Origin: a virus
DNA length: 64,000 nt
Reading direction: 5' to 3' (one strand)
IMG/VR virus record: IMGVR_UViG_3300031952_000001
Span: 147,983-211,982 of that record
The notes below the pieces were generated by a model that searched no databases, was not told the DNA's origin, and saw nothing but the letters and a program-made list of their open reading frames with translations. A program made the position numbers and the translations under genes. Shown here piece after piece: positions 45,383-55,052 of this stretch (its first letter is position 1; each line of letters starts with the position of its first letter).

Positions 45383-47095
45383 ATGGCGGACCTTCGAGCC
45401 CTCTCTCGTTTCAGCACCAGCTCGGGGTTGAGCATCGACCCTCGCCTGGTTCTGGATACCGACCGTGTTGCGGCAGGCGGCATGGTTCAGTCCACTGCTG
45501 CGACCCCTCTGAGCTTCCAGACGACCGGTGCGAACTCGGACATCACCCTCTCTGCGACCCGGAGCATCACGCTTGGCGCTACGACAGGGGCCATCACTCT
45601 GAACTCGGTGATCTCTTCGAATTTTACGGTGTCAGGAAACGTACTGGGTGCGGTTATCCTTACTCTGAGCGCCACCAACGCCGTAGGTGGTGGCACAGCA
45701 GACGTAGCAATTTCGTGTAAGAATACAGCCTCCGTAGCAGCCATAACGTTCGATGTAAACGCGACGGGAGCTATCACCCTAGATTCGGCTCTTTCGTCGA
45801 ACCTTACTGTTACGGCTGCCAGTCCACTTGCTCAGACTCTTACGTTGAGCTGCACGAACGGTGGGGCAGGTACAGGAAACGTCACTGTCACTTGTAAGGA
45901 TGTCTTAACCCTTTCCACTATAGGCGGTGCTCCTAGCTCCATTGTTATCAACAGTATCTCTGGTTTGAACATAGACTGCGTGCAGTGTGATCTGGATGCC
46001 ACAGGGGCCCTCAGCATCGACGCAGCCACTACTTCGAACATCACCTTGGGGGCGACCAGCGGCGGTGCTCAGACCCTGACGATCAGCTGCACGAACGCGG
46101 GTGCCGGAGCGGGTAACCTTACCGTCAGCTGTGAGGATACACTCACTATCGTCTCTACGGCACCCGGCATTATCGATATGGACTGTCGACAGTTCACACT
46201 CGACACGTCCCTGGACATCAGCCTGGACACGGTCAGCAGCTCGAACTTCTCTATCATCGCGAACAACGGTGGTGCTCAGACTCTTACGTTGAGCTGCACG
46301 AACGCGGGTGCCGGAGCGGGTAACCTTACCGTCAGCTGTGAGGATACACTCACTATCGTCTCTACGGCACCCGGCATTATCGATATGGACTGTCGACAGT
46401 TCACACTCGACACGTCCCTGGACATCAGCCTGGACACGGTCAGCAGCTCGAACTTCACGGTTGCGGCGACCAGCGGCGGTGCGGTTACACTCACGTTGAG
46501 ATGCACGAACGGTGGTGCCGGCGCGGGGAACTTGACTCTTGACTGCAAGAGCACGTTGAACATTGACTGTGCGGACTGCACACTGGACGCGACCGCAGCC
46601 ATCAGCTTGACCGCGGCGACGGCTTCGAGCTTCACGGTGTCCGGCGCTGCTGCGGATCTGACCCTCGGGGCGAGAGCTGCGACGATCACCCTGAACCAGG
46701 CCTCAGACACCGCCCTGGTGGGGTTCACGGCGACCTCCATCATCGGTGCCCTGAACGAGCTGAAGTTGACCGGTGGGGGTGCTGCGTTCATCTCGACGAC
46801 GATTCCAGCTGGCGCTTCCACTACGGATTCCTTCGCGTCTGTCCAAGATGGGGTAGCGGAGTGGCTCTACATCATCCGGTTCAATGGCAACATCCGCGGG
46901 GGCACCATCCTGGCGTCTTGGGATCAAAGCGTTCCAGATGCGAAACTCTACGAGACTGTCACTACGGACATGGGTGTGACGACGGACATCACGTTCACGG
47001 TTGTGCATAACGGTGCTCTCATGAGACTTAGCGCAGCCAACGCCGGGGTGAACGTCTACGACTTCAGGGCAGTGAGGCGTGTGGTATCGTTCTAG
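45383..47095 (+). CDS. beta-repeat fibre protein with recent internal duplication, 570 aa
   Basis: Repeats of the form TLTLSCTNAGAGAGNLTVSC alternate with strand-rich blocks containing regularly placed cysteines, unusual for a cytoplasmically assembled fibre. Two 69-residue units are almost identical at the DNA level (period 207 bp). The C-terminal 110 residues form a beta-sandwich-like head (ATTDSF, WLYIIRFNGNIRGGTIL). Probably a virion fibre adjustable in length by repeat number. Confidence 0.7.
   Translation: MADLRALSRFSTSSGLSIDPRLVLDTDRVAAGGMVQSTAATPLSFQTTGANSDITLSATRSITLGATTGAITLNSVISSNFTVSGNVLGAVILTLSATNAVGGGTADVAISCKNTASVAAITFDVNATGAITLDSALSSNLTVTAASPLAQTLTLSCTNGGAGTGNVTVTCKDVLTLSTIGGAPSSIVINSISGLNIDCVQCDLDATGALSIDAATTSNITLGATSGGAQTLTISCTNAGAGAGNLTVSCEDTLTIVSTAPGIIDMDCRQFTLDTSLDISLDTVSSSNFSIIANNGGAQTLTLSCTNAGAGAGNLTVSCEDTLTIVSTAPGIIDMDCRQFTLDTSLDISLDTVSSSNFTVAATSGGAVTLTLRCTNGGAGAGNLTLDCKSTLNIDCADCTLDATAAISLTAATASSFTVSGAAADLTLGARAATITLNQASDTALVGFTATSIIGALNELKLTGGGAAFISTTIPAGASTTDSFASVQDGVAEWLYIIRFNGNIRGGTILASWDQSVPDAKLYETVTTDMGVTTDITFTVVHNGALMRLSAANAGVNVYDFRAVRRVVSF
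46064..46456 (+). repeat. 207-bp tandem duplication within the fibre gene
   Basis: Units begin at 46064 and 46271. The 165 bp at 46085-46249 and 46292-46456 look identical, including third codon positions, so the copy is recent or maintained by gene conversion. Confidence 0.85.
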
Positions 47096-47120
47096 CTCTG
47101 GAAAGTGAAGGGGCTGAAAA

Positions 47121-49694
47121 ATGTCTAACGAGTTCGTCGTAAAGAACGGTCTTCATATCCCAGCGGGTCTTCTTGCCACCCCTTCGTTCGCGTTTGCCTC
47201 TGATACCGATACCGGCATCTACCTCTCCGGAGTGAACACCTTCGCTCTGGTTTCTGGGTCGGCTTCGCGAATATCCGTGGGGGATGCTGTAGGGGTTACG
47301 CCACGAACCAATAACAACTTCACGGTGACCACTGCGGGGTCCGGTCAGATCACGCTGACATCTGCGGACGCATTTAATATCTCGGGTGCTGCTGCCAGCT
47401 CGATCTACACGACCAACGCCAACCTGATGATCTACTCCGGTACAGGTGTTCTGGGCATTAGCTCTGATGCCACGACGACGACCGTTAATCTTGCTACCGG
47501 TGCCGGAGCGAAGGGCCTCACGCTGGGGAGCACGAACACGACTTCCCGCACTACGGTTCAGAGTGGTACCAACGGTACGTTCGTCACGAGCACTGGGGCC
47601 TTCACTGTGACAGGGGCAGCTGCCAGCTCCATCTATACGACCAACGTGGATCTGGATATTTACGCAGGTACGGGTAGGCTGTACTTGGGGGCCGATGCCG
47701 CTGCCAACCTCATCAGTCTGGGTACGGGTGCCGCTGTCAAAACTGTCATCGTCGGGAGTGTCAACACCACTTCGATCACCACCGTACAGAGTGGAACTGC
47801 GGGCACCAACATCACGAGCACCGGCTTCTTCTCCATCTCCAGCTCAGGCGCTGCCGACTGCAACATCTACACGTCGGCCAACGCGAAGATCAACATGTAC
47901 ACGGGTACAGGCACGATCAGCATCAGCGCGGATGTCGCGGCTACGACGGTCGCCATTGCTACGGGTGCTGCTGTCAAAACTGTCACCGTCGGGAGTGTCA
48001 ACACCACTTCGATCACCACCGTACAGAGTGGAACTGCGGGCACCAACATCACGAGCACCGGCTTCTTCTCCATCTCCAGCTCAGGCGCTGCCGACTGCAA
48101 CATTTACACGTCGGCCAACGCGAAGATCAACATGTACACGGGTACAGGCACGATCAGCATCAGCGCGGATGCCGCGGCTACGACGGTCGCCATTGCTACG
48201 GGAGCGGGGGTGAAGAGTACCACGGTCGGCAGCACGAATACGACCTCATCGCTCACCCTTCAAGGTGGTGGCGGTGCTGCCGGCACAGGTATCACCGTCA
48301 CGTCCACCGGGAACATCAGCATCACGACGAGCACTTACTTAGGTGTGTCGGCCAGGGTTGCCATGACGACCGACGTGGGGGGCTGGATCAAGAACAACAA
48401 CACCTACTTTGTCCCAGCAGGAGGTACGGCCCTCCAGACGTTGCTCACGGCCATCATCGCGACGACAGAGACTCCGGGGACCATCGTCCTGGGGTACGGC
48501 ACCCACACGATCAGCTGGACTGCTGCGACGACCGTAAACCAAGAAGTCACTATCATCGGTAGTGGGGCTACGATCAATTTCTCCAGCACCGATGCGGACT
48601 GCTGCCTCATTTTCTCCTCCAAGTGCATCCTCAGTAATATCAATTTCACCGGGCCGAACCCCGGCTGGCTCGCTCCCCAGATGGTGCGTGTGCAAGGGGA
48701 CTTCTCTGAGATCGTAGGTTGTAACTTCAACGGGGGTCCTGTTGGTGCCGGCACCTCCTACCTTCTCTACGTGGATGCTGCAAACGTCCTAGTGGATCAG
48801 TGCCAGCTTACTACTGCTGCCGTTGCAGCCGCCGCCGTGGTGGATTACAGTTTGTACTTCTCGGCGAACTCCCTTAGGAGCAAGGTGACTAGGAGCCGCT
48901 TCACTTGCGGTTTCTGCCAGACAGGATCCATTCTTCTGGCGGCGTCGACTACGGAAGTCATTATAGATTCTTGCAGCTTCTTGTGTGCGAACGTTCTAGG
49001 TCTCGCTCGGATCACATTTGAGGCGGGGACGTCTAGCTGTATAGTTTCAAAATGTAATTGGAACATAACAGCGGCGTCTGCTGGTCGAGTCTTCACATTC
49101 ACGTCTTCGGACACTGGAGGCTATCATTTAATCACACATAACAACATCTGGGAAGCCGCCTCTGCCCTTACCAACAGGGCCTCTGTGGTCTATGTGGCCC
49201 AACAGAATTGTCGGTTCGACTCCAACATCATCACAACTTTCAATAGGATCCATGGGGGCCTCCCCGATACCAATCTGGATCGCGCTGCCATCTACATTCT
49301 TGCGCACCACTGTTCGATTGTCGGAAACCTGTTCGACCTGGGAGGATCCGCCCAGGAGGCCATCGTAGTTCTGAAAACTGGAAACGTTGCAGCGGGTGCT
49401 GCGATGCTAGGCGTTTTCATCAGCAACAACTACTTCTATAACATCGACGGGATTACCGCTGGTGGGGGGTATGGAGTCTGGGTGAACTCGACCGCTGCCT
49501 TCCGTCCGGTGAACGGTATGGTGGACACCAACAAGTTCCATGCCAGTGGTAACGTCAGCAACTGTATAGGAACGGCTGCTGCCAACGGTGCGTTAAACTG
49601 GACGGCCGTAGGGAACGGCCGGAGTATCATAGGGGCTTTCACGGTGGGGGACTGGATCTCCGGTGGCGCTCAGATGATCGCGAGCAACCAGTAA
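47121..49694 (+). CDS. large tail fibre/spike with beta-repeat shaft and beta-helix, 857 aa
   Basis: The N-terminus SFAFASDTDTGIYLSGVNTF is the phage-fibre box with consensus D-x-DTGIY. Residues about 50-390 are shaft repeats (SAGTANITSTG-type turns, SISSSGAADCNIYTSANAKI), including a near-perfect 79-residue duplication. From about residue 430 a beta-helix begins (LQTLLTAIIATTETPGTIVL) with coils such as CILSNINFTGPN, likely a receptor-binding or depolymerase domain. Last gene before the early-type promoter at 49701. Confidence 0.78.
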   Translation: MSNEFVVKNGLHIPAGLLATPSFAFASDTDTGIYLSGVNTFALVSGSASRISVGDAVGVTPRTNNNFTVTTAGSGQITLTSADAFNISGAAASSIYTTNANLMIYSGTGVLGISSDATTTTVNLATGAGAKGLTLGSTNTTSRTTVQSGTNGTFVTSTGAFTVTGAAASSIYTTNVDLDIYAGTGRLYLGADAAANLISLGTGAAVKTVIVGSVNTTSITTVQSGTAGTNITSTGFFSISSSGAADCNIYTSANAKINMYTGTGTISISADVAATTVAIATGAAVKTVTVGSVNTTSITTVQSGTAGTNITSTGFFSISSSGAADCNIYTSANAKINMYTGTGTISISADAAATTVAIATGAGVKSTTVGSTNTTSSLTLQGGGGAAGTGITVTSTGNISITTSTYLGVSARVAMTTDVGGWIKNNNTYFVPAGGTALQTLLTAIIATTETPGTIVLGYGTHTISWTAATTVNQEVTIIGSGATINFSSTDADCCLIFSSKCILSNINFTGPNPGWLAPQMVRVQGDFSEIVGCNFNGGPVGAGTSYLLYVDAANVLVDQCQLTTAAVAAAAVVDYSLYFSANSLRSKVTRSRFTCGFCQTGSILLAASTTEVIIDSCSFLCANVLGLARITFEAGTSSCIVSKCNWNITAASAGRVFTFTSSDTGGYHLITHNNIWEAASALTNRASVVYVAQQNCRFDSNIITTFNRIHGGLPDTNLDRAAIYILAHHCSIVGNLFDLGGSAQEAIVVLKTGNVAAGAAMLGVFISNNYFYNIDGITAGGGYGVWVNSTAAFRPVNGMVDTNKFHASGNVSNCIGTAAANGALNWTAVGNGRSIIGAFTVGDWISGGAQMIASNQ
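47735..48208 (+). repeat. 237-bp tandem duplication within the spike gene
   Basis: Units start at 47735 and 47972 and differ by only a few bases by eye (for example GTCATC/GTCACC and GATGTC/GATGCC). Confidence 0.85.
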
Positions 49695-49700
49695 GAGGAG

Positions 49701-49729
49701 TTGACTCCGGCTGGCATTTTATATATAGT
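49701..49729 (+). promoter_or_regulatory. early sigma70-type promoter before the portal operon
   Basis: TTGACT (49701-49706), 17-bp spacer, TATAGT (49724-49729). An early-class promoter in front of head genes. Confidence 0.8.
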
Positions 49730-49765
49730 AGCCCCGGTGAACCTGCCAGCTAGGAGGAGATGAGG

Positions 49766-50371
49766 ATGTTGAAGAAGAATTCCAAATTGGCTGTAATCTG
49801 GAACACGCTCCAGGCCATCGCGGCGTCCCCGGTGAACGCGCGCCTGAAGTACGCGGCCAACATGAACCGCTCGCTGATCGAGCGGCCCGTGGCTGTCCTG
49901 GAGAAGACCCAGAAGGAGCCGGCCGAGCGCGAGTCCGAGTGGAACGCGGCCAAGGACCAGCTGATCCTGGAGCACTGCCTCAAGGACGACAAGGGCTCTC
50001 CCATCGTCTTCTCCGACGGCTACCAGTTCGCGAACAAGAACTCCTTCCAGGCGCTCCTGGACTCGACCAAGGTCAAGGACTTCTCCGATGTCCACGAGTT
50101 CCACCTCAAGCGCGAGCAGGACTACGTCCGCATCCTCGACGAGGAGGTCGACATCAGCGACTTCCCCTACAAGATCAAGTGGAGCTTCGTCGACTTGGAC
50201 GAGACGACCGGGGACTTCAAGGGGATCACCGGGGAGCAGATGTACGTGCTCATGTCCAACGGCATGATGGACGGCGAACCCCCGTGGATGGCCGAGGAAC
50301 CTGGACAGAAGTCCAGTCTCAAAGCGGTCCCTGATGTCGAGAAAATACCCGCTACGGCGGAGAAGGAGTAA
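49766..50371 (+). CDS. hypothetical head-operon protein, 201 aa
   Basis: The ATG at 49766 is chosen because AGGAGG is 8 bp ahead; the ATG at 49760 is too close. Helical and charged (LKYAANMNRSLIERPVAVLE), with an acidic middle and a Glu/Lys tail. A scaffolding or portal-associated role is plausible from position only. Confidence 0.6.
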   Translation: MLKKNSKLAVIWNTLQAIAASPVNARLKYAANMNRSLIERPVAVLEKTQKEPAERESEWNAAKDQLILEHCLKDDKGSPIVFSDGYQFANKNSFQALLDSTKVKDFSDVHEFHLKREQDYVRILDEEVDISDFPYKIKWSFVDLDETTGDFKGITGEQMYVLMSNGMMDGEPPWMAEEPGQKSSLKAVPDVEKIPATAEKE

Positions 50372-50377
50372 CCTCCA

Positions 50378-50770
50378 ATGAACGAGCAGAACACCCCCGA
50401 GACCGAATCCCCGCGGGAGGACAACGTGACCACCCTTCCGGTTCCGCCGGCAGCCCCCGCACCGGCAGCTCAGGAGCTGCCCACTGTGGGGTCTCCGAAG
50501 CGCTCCCATGTGAAGCTGAACCGGGCCCAGCGCGCCGAGGTGCGCTTGGCTTTCATGACCATCACGGAGGCGGAGACGCGGTTCAAGGCCGCGACGGAAG
50601 CCGCCAACGTGGCTCGAAGCTCGACGATGTCGGCCAGGTCCCAGGCTCTGGAGGCTCAGGCCAAGATTCTCCAGGAGCTGGACCTGTCCGACGACAACAT
50701 CGTCGATGTGGAGAACCTCGTGGTTCTGCCTCCGAAGGGTGAGTCGTTCGTGAAAGGCAGGAATGAGTAG
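50378..50770 (+). CDS. hypothetical head-operon protein, 130 aa
   Basis: Pro/Ala-rich start (LPVPPAAPAPAAQELP), then a helix (FKAATEAANVARSSTMSARS). Overlaps the portal gene by 8 bp. No family recognised. Confidence 0.6.
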   Translation: MNEQNTPETESPREDNVTTLPVPPAAPAPAAQELPTVGSPKRSHVKLNRAQRAEVRLAFMTITEAETRFKAATEAANVARSSTMSARSQALEAQAKILQELDLSDDNIVDVENLVVLPPKGESFVKGRNE

Positions 50771-53700
50771 CTTCATCCCGAACCGCCAGTCGTCCGTGTT
50801 CAAGCCGAGGATCATCTCCTCGGATTCCTCTTCCATGAGGCAGGAGATCGCGTCGAGCGTTCTCCCCAAGGGTGCCTCACTGGCGGTTCCGTCCTCGTTC
50901 CACCAGAGGACTGCTTCCGGCTTCTTCGGAGGCAACATGCCGATGGGGGTCTCCCCCTTCGGCTCGGGCGGCGGTGGCGGCAGCTCCATGTACCATATGC
51001 AGCGGCCCTACATGCCCGGGGTGGAGTCCCCCGACCGAGTCCAGTACCCAAGAACCCGAGAGGAAGCCAACCGGGCTTGGCGACTGTTCCATGAGACCGA
51101 CCCGATCTTCGGTACAGCCATGGACATGTACGCCGAGATGCTCGTCTCCGATTTCGACGTCATCGTCGGCGACGACAAGTCCTCCGAGATTCGGAACACC
51201 TTGGAGTACATGTGCCAGACGACCAACCTGATGGACAGACTCCGCTATATCATCCGCGAGTACCTGGTGCTCGGAGAGGCGATCCCTCACTGCTGGACGC
51301 CTGAGCAGAGCGTTCTGACTCCTGATGGGTTCAAGAGGATCGATACCGTCGCTGAGGGTGATCTGGTGCTCACCCATGAGCGTCGATTCCGACCTGTCAC
51401 GGAGGTGCACGTCAGGGAATATTCTGGCGATGTCTTGAATTTCGGCATTGAAGGGATCTCTGCGCTTCCGTGCAGGTGTACTCCGGAGCACCCTCTCTAC
51501 GTGTGGACTGAAGACGGTCCGGTTTGGAAGCGTGCGAAGGACGTGACCATTCTGGACCACATCGCAGTGGGGGTCGATAAGGACGTCGAAGACATCGAAG
51601 ATTTTGACGTCTCTGATGTCGTTCCCGAGTATTTTGATTTGTTGGCCGAGAACGACAAGCACAATGAGCATACGGGGCGGGAGCCCATTCCGGACATCGT
51701 CAAGGTCGACGAAGACTTCATGCGGCTGGTCGGGTACTACTACTCGGAGGGCAACGCCTTCGTGACCAGCCGGAAGGGCCGGCTGACTTTCTCTTTCCAC
51801 ATAGACGAGGCCCCCTATCACGAAGATGTGGCTCGGATCGTCAAGGCCAAGTTCGGAGTGGAGTGTCGCTTTGACATGAAGCCCGACACCCACACCTGCC
51901 AGATACATATTGATTCCAAGATCATTGCGAGCTTTTTCCTCAACCTATTTGGGACGGGTTGCAGGGACAAGCTAGTCCCTTCCTGGCTTCGGAAGTTGCC
52001 TATCCACAAGCAGAAGAGCTTTCTGATAGGGCTCTTCCGCGGGGACGGAAACATCTACTACAGCAAGGTGAGTAAGTTCACGACCGCTCAGGTGCAGCTG
52101 GCTCATGAAGGTGTTACCCATCTAGCTTGGCAGATGCTCTTGCGGATGGACGTTGCCGCGTCCTTCAACATCTTCAGCAGAGCCCGGTATGGCAGTTACT
52201 GGAAGTGCTCTTTCAATGCCGGCGTGTACTCTGCCCTCGCGGAAGAGATCTTTGAAGAGTATGTCGAGCCTGCTCTCATAGTCAGGAAGCATGCGCAGAT
52301 CCGTCACGACACTCTCTTCTATCGAGTTCGTTCCATCGAGCGTGAAGAGTACGAAGGCTCTGTGTACAACCTCGAAGTGGAGGAAGACCACAGCTACGTT
52401 GTGGGCGGCATCGTTAGCCACAACTGCTTCTTCGACGACAGCCTGGGGATCTGGACCTACATCGCGATGCACAACCCGGACTTCATCGAGGTCCTGGATT
52501 CCCCCATCGTGAACATGGACCCGATCATCAGCTTCATCCCCGACGAGTCCCTCAGGTCGATGATGTCCGCAGGTACGCCAGAGGCTCGCGAGTTCCGTGC
52601 GCGATTGCCGCCGGATTTCGTCTCCAGGATCCTCGCTCGACAGAAGATTCGCCTGTCGCCGCTGAACTGTACGTTCATTCCGCGAAAGCTCCATCCGTAC
52701 CAGACGCGCGGGACTTCGTTGGCGAGCAGAATGTGGCGAATCTTCATGGTCGAGGATGCGGTATATAATTCCACAATTGCGACATTCAGGAGACATGCGT
52801 CACCTGTTAAAGTGTTGAAACTTGGGGATCCTGCGACGGGCTGGATACCTGCGCCAGGTGCGGAAACTAAGCTACTTGAGATGCTTAACCGAGCTGAGGT
52901 GGATCCACACAGCTGGTTGATTTATCATTATGGGATTAACTTTGAGCAGTGGGGCACGACGGACAAGAGTGTCACAATTGGCAAAGAGCATGATGTGATA
53001 GAACGTGTGAAACTTTTGGCACTTGGGTTGTCCAAGAGTTTTATGACAGGCGAGGTCACGTACGCCTCATCGTTATACGATTCTTTCGTTAGATCTTCGG
53101 ATGATTCGACTGTTTTTCTTGGTGAGGTGCTAGTTGGAGATCTCGTTAAGGATCGGTTCGGTGACACCCAGAAAGTCACCAATGTTCTGAAGTACCCTTC
53201 GCCAGACAAGATGGTGAAGATCTCGGTGTACGGCAACCGCAGCTTGACGCTCACCGACAACCACTTCCTTCCCGTCTTCATGCGCCCGAGGACTTGTCTG
53301 TGTGGCTGTGGTACGCTGCTCGGTGATGAGCGCTACGTCGCCCAGGGCCACATGTTCTGGCGGTCGTTCGTTCCTGGTCACCACAAGCTCAGCGAACGTG
53401 GGGGCCGGGACCGGGTCTGGAAAGAGTACAAGCACGACGACAAGGTGATCGTCCGGTTCCCCGAGAAGCATGACCCTCACCAGAAGCTCATGGCTGCCGA
53501 GGTCATCAAGGGTGACTGGCTGATGATCCCTCGGAAGTTCGAGGTGTCCGACACGCCGGCCACGGAAGAGAACCTCAAGAAGGCTCGGTTGCTCGGATAC
53601 TACGTTGCCGAAGGCAGCGTGCGGGATGGGGCGACTCCTGGTGCCAACCCGAGCGCCACCTTTTCTTTTGGCAACGAAGAGAAGGAGCTGCTTTACGCGG

Positions 53701-55052
53701 AGGATGTAAAGTCTTGTGCAGCTTCTTTGGGTTTTGATGTCACTGTGCGCAAAGAAGCCGATCTTTGTTACACTGCTTACGTTCCTACTTCTTCTCGATC
53801 TCTCACGGACTGGTTGGATGTGAGCGCCCATCGTTACAGCCAGACGAAGTATCTTTCTTCCGAGGTCATGCACTGGAACCTGGATCTGAAGAAGGAACTC
53901 ATCAAGGGCATGTTCCGCGGAGATGGGTACATCTTCAAGGGGGGGAACGGCAAGACGACCAAGAACCGACTCGACATCGTGTACGTCACGACGTCTCAGC
54001 AACTCTCTTTCCAGGTGGAGTTGATCCTTGCTCAACTGGGGTACGCCAGCTCAGTGCATCAGAGCGAAGAGCGCGTGGACAAGAAGGGCTATGTACATAA
54101 GCCCTGCTGGAATATTTCCATTTTCGGAAAGCAGGCCATGCCTCTTGCCCAGTTCGTGTGGGGTGAGGTTCCGGCCGTGTGGGATCAGTTCAATTTCGAC
54201 GACTTCGATAAGGGCTCCCAGGGAGAGCGCTTCGAGTGCTTCAAGGACGATGACTTCCTGTACCTGCCGGTGACGAAGGTTGAGATCGTCGAGGTCGACA
54301 AGGAGAGGGATCCCTTCGTCTACAGCCTCACGGTCGAGAACACCGAGAGCTACACGCTGGACAACATCGCCTCTTACAACTCGGCCAAATCCGGTCTACA
54401 GGTCTTCCTTCGCCGTCTACTGTCTCTCCGACAGCTCCTGGAGAACCTCTGGATCTACCCGAAGTTCTTCCGACCGATTTCCGAGATCAACGACTGGACG
54501 ACGGCTTCCAAGAGCGAGGTGAACCACAACTACCGCGTCAAGCGGACCGCTCAGGAGATCCAAGAGCGGAACATGGTCATGGTTCCCACGTTGAAGTGGA
54601 AGAACAAGCTCGATCCGACCGTCGACACCGACGTGCTCGCGGCGTACCAGATCCTGGAGAAGTTCGGGATCAAGCTGTCGAAGGCGACCGTGTCTTCCGC
54701 GGTGGGAATCGACTGGGAGGACGAGCTGGAGAAGTCGCTCAAGGAGTTCAAGACCGAGAAGGAGAAGAAGGAGCAGACTCTCGGTCAGACGGAGTTGGCT
54801 CTGTACGAGGCCGAGCACGGGAAGGCCAGCCAGACGCCCGGTGGAGCCCCTCCGGGTGCTCCCGGCGGGCCTGGAGCGGGGGCGAAGCCTCCAGCGGCTA
54901 CTGGGAAGCCTCCGGGCGCGATGGGCGCTCCTGGCGCACCTCCAGGCGGTATGAACGATGCCTCGAATCCGCCAGGTAGCGCCGAGCCTGCGGTTCCGGG
55001 CGCTCTTGGCGGAGGGATCGAGGGTCCTGGCGGCGGTGGGTTGCCGGGATGA
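50763..55052 (+). CDS. portal protein interrupted by two inteins (1429 aa precursor)
   Basis: Dodecameric ring at the capsid vertex through which DNA passes. Exteins are residues 1-176, 555-768 and 1207-1429, giving about 613 aa after splicing, a usual portal size. Portal features include RAWRLFHETDPIFGTAMDMY, the Gly-rich N-terminus, VEDAVYNSTIATFRRHASPV, the stem-like GLQVFLRRLLSLRQLLENLW and a Pro/Gly-rich C-terminus. Both inteins sit inside conserved portal segments, typical intein targets. Coupled by ATGA to the next head gene. An AT-rich exon tract lies just left of intein 2. Confidence 0.88.
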   Translation: MSSFIPNRQSSVFKPRIISSDSSSMRQEIASSVLPKGASLAVPSSFHQRTASGFFGGNMPMGVSPFGSGGGGGSSMYHMQRPYMPGVESPDRVQYPRTREEANRAWRLFHETDPIFGTAMDMYAEMLVSDFDVIVGDDKSSEIRNTLEYMCQTTNLMDRLRYIIREYLVLGEAIPHCWTPEQSVLTPDGFKRIDTVAEGDLVLTHERRFRPVTEVHVREYSGDVLNFGIEGISALPCRCTPEHPLYVWTEDGPVWKRAKDVTILDHIAVGVDKDVEDIEDFDVSDVVPEYFDLLAENDKHNEHTGREPIPDIVKVDEDFMRLVGYYYSEGNAFVTSRKGRLTFSFHIDEAPYHEDVARIVKAKFGVECRFDMKPDTHTCQIHIDSKIIASFFLNLFGTGCRDKLVPSWLRKLPIHKQKSFLIGLFRGDGNIYYSKVSKFTTAQVQLAHEGVTHLAWQMLLRMDVAASFNIFSRARYGSYWKCSFNAGVYSALAEEIFEEYVEPALIVRKHAQIRHDTLFYRVRSIEREEYEGSVYNLEVEEDHSYVVGGIVSHNCFFDDSLGIWTYIAMHNPDFIEVLDSPIVNMDPIISFIPDESLRSMMSAGTPEAREFRARLPPDFVSRILARQKIRLSPLNCTFIPRKLHPYQTRGTSLASRMWRIFMVEDAVYNSTIATFRRHASPVKVLKLGDPATGWIPAPGAETKLLEMLNRAEVDPHSWLIYHYGINFEQWGTTDKSVTIGKEHDVIERVKLLALGLSKSFMTGEVTYASSLYDSFVRSSDDSTVFLGEVLVGDLVKDRFGDTQKVTNVLKYPSPDKMVKISVYGNRSLTLTDNHFLPVFMRPRTCLCGCGTLLGDERYVAQGHMFWRSFVPGHHKLSERGGRDRVWKEYKHDDKVIVRFPEKHDPHQKLMAAEVIKGDWLMIPRKFEVSDTPATEENLKKARLLGYYVAEGSVRDGATPGANPSATFSFGNEEKELLYAEDVKSCAASLGFDVTVRKEADLCYTAYVPTSSRSLTDWLDVSAHRYSQTKYLSSEVMHWNLDLKKELIKGMFRGDGYIFKGGNGKTTKNRLDIVYVTTSQQLSFQVELILAQLGYASSVHQSEERVDKKGYVHKPCWNISIFGKQAMPLAQFVWGEVPAVWDQFNFDDFDKGSQGERFECFKDDDFLYLPVTKVEIVEVDKERDPFVYSLTVENTESYTLDNIASYNSAKSGLQVFLRRLLSLRQLLENLWIYPKFFRPISEINDWTTASKSEVNHNYRVKRTAQEIQERNMVMVPTLKWKNKLDPTVDTDVLAAYQILEKFGIKLSKATVSSAVGIDWEDELEKSLKEFKTEKEKKEQTLGQTELALYEAEHGKASQTPGGAPPGAPGGPGAGAKPPAATGKPPGAMGAPGAPPGGMNDASNPPGSAEPAVPGALGGGIEGPGGGGLPG
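51291..52424 (+). mobile_element. intein 1 of the portal (378 aa) with LAGLIDADG endonuclease
   Basis: Begins Cys (CWTPEQSVLTPDG) and ends VSHN followed by Cys+1, the canonical class 1 arrangement. Hint blocks include GDLVLTHERRFRPVTEV, the block-B-like TPEHPLYVW and VYNLEVEEDHSYVVGG. The endonuclease motifs are LVGYYYSEGN and LIGLFRGDGN, with acidic residues retained. Confidence 0.88.
53067..54380 (+). mobile_element. intein 2 of the portal (438 aa), Ser1 type, with LAGLIDADG endonuclease
   Basis: Starts at the first Ser of SSLYDSFV, which aligns with the usual C-x3-D-[ST]-h-V block. It ends ASYN before Ser+1, so the penultimate His is Tyr. Block B is TLTDNHFLPVF; the endonuclease motifs are LLGYYVAEGS and LIKGMFRGDGY. 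The nucleophiles would be Ser/Ser rather than Cys/Cys. Confidence 0.82.
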
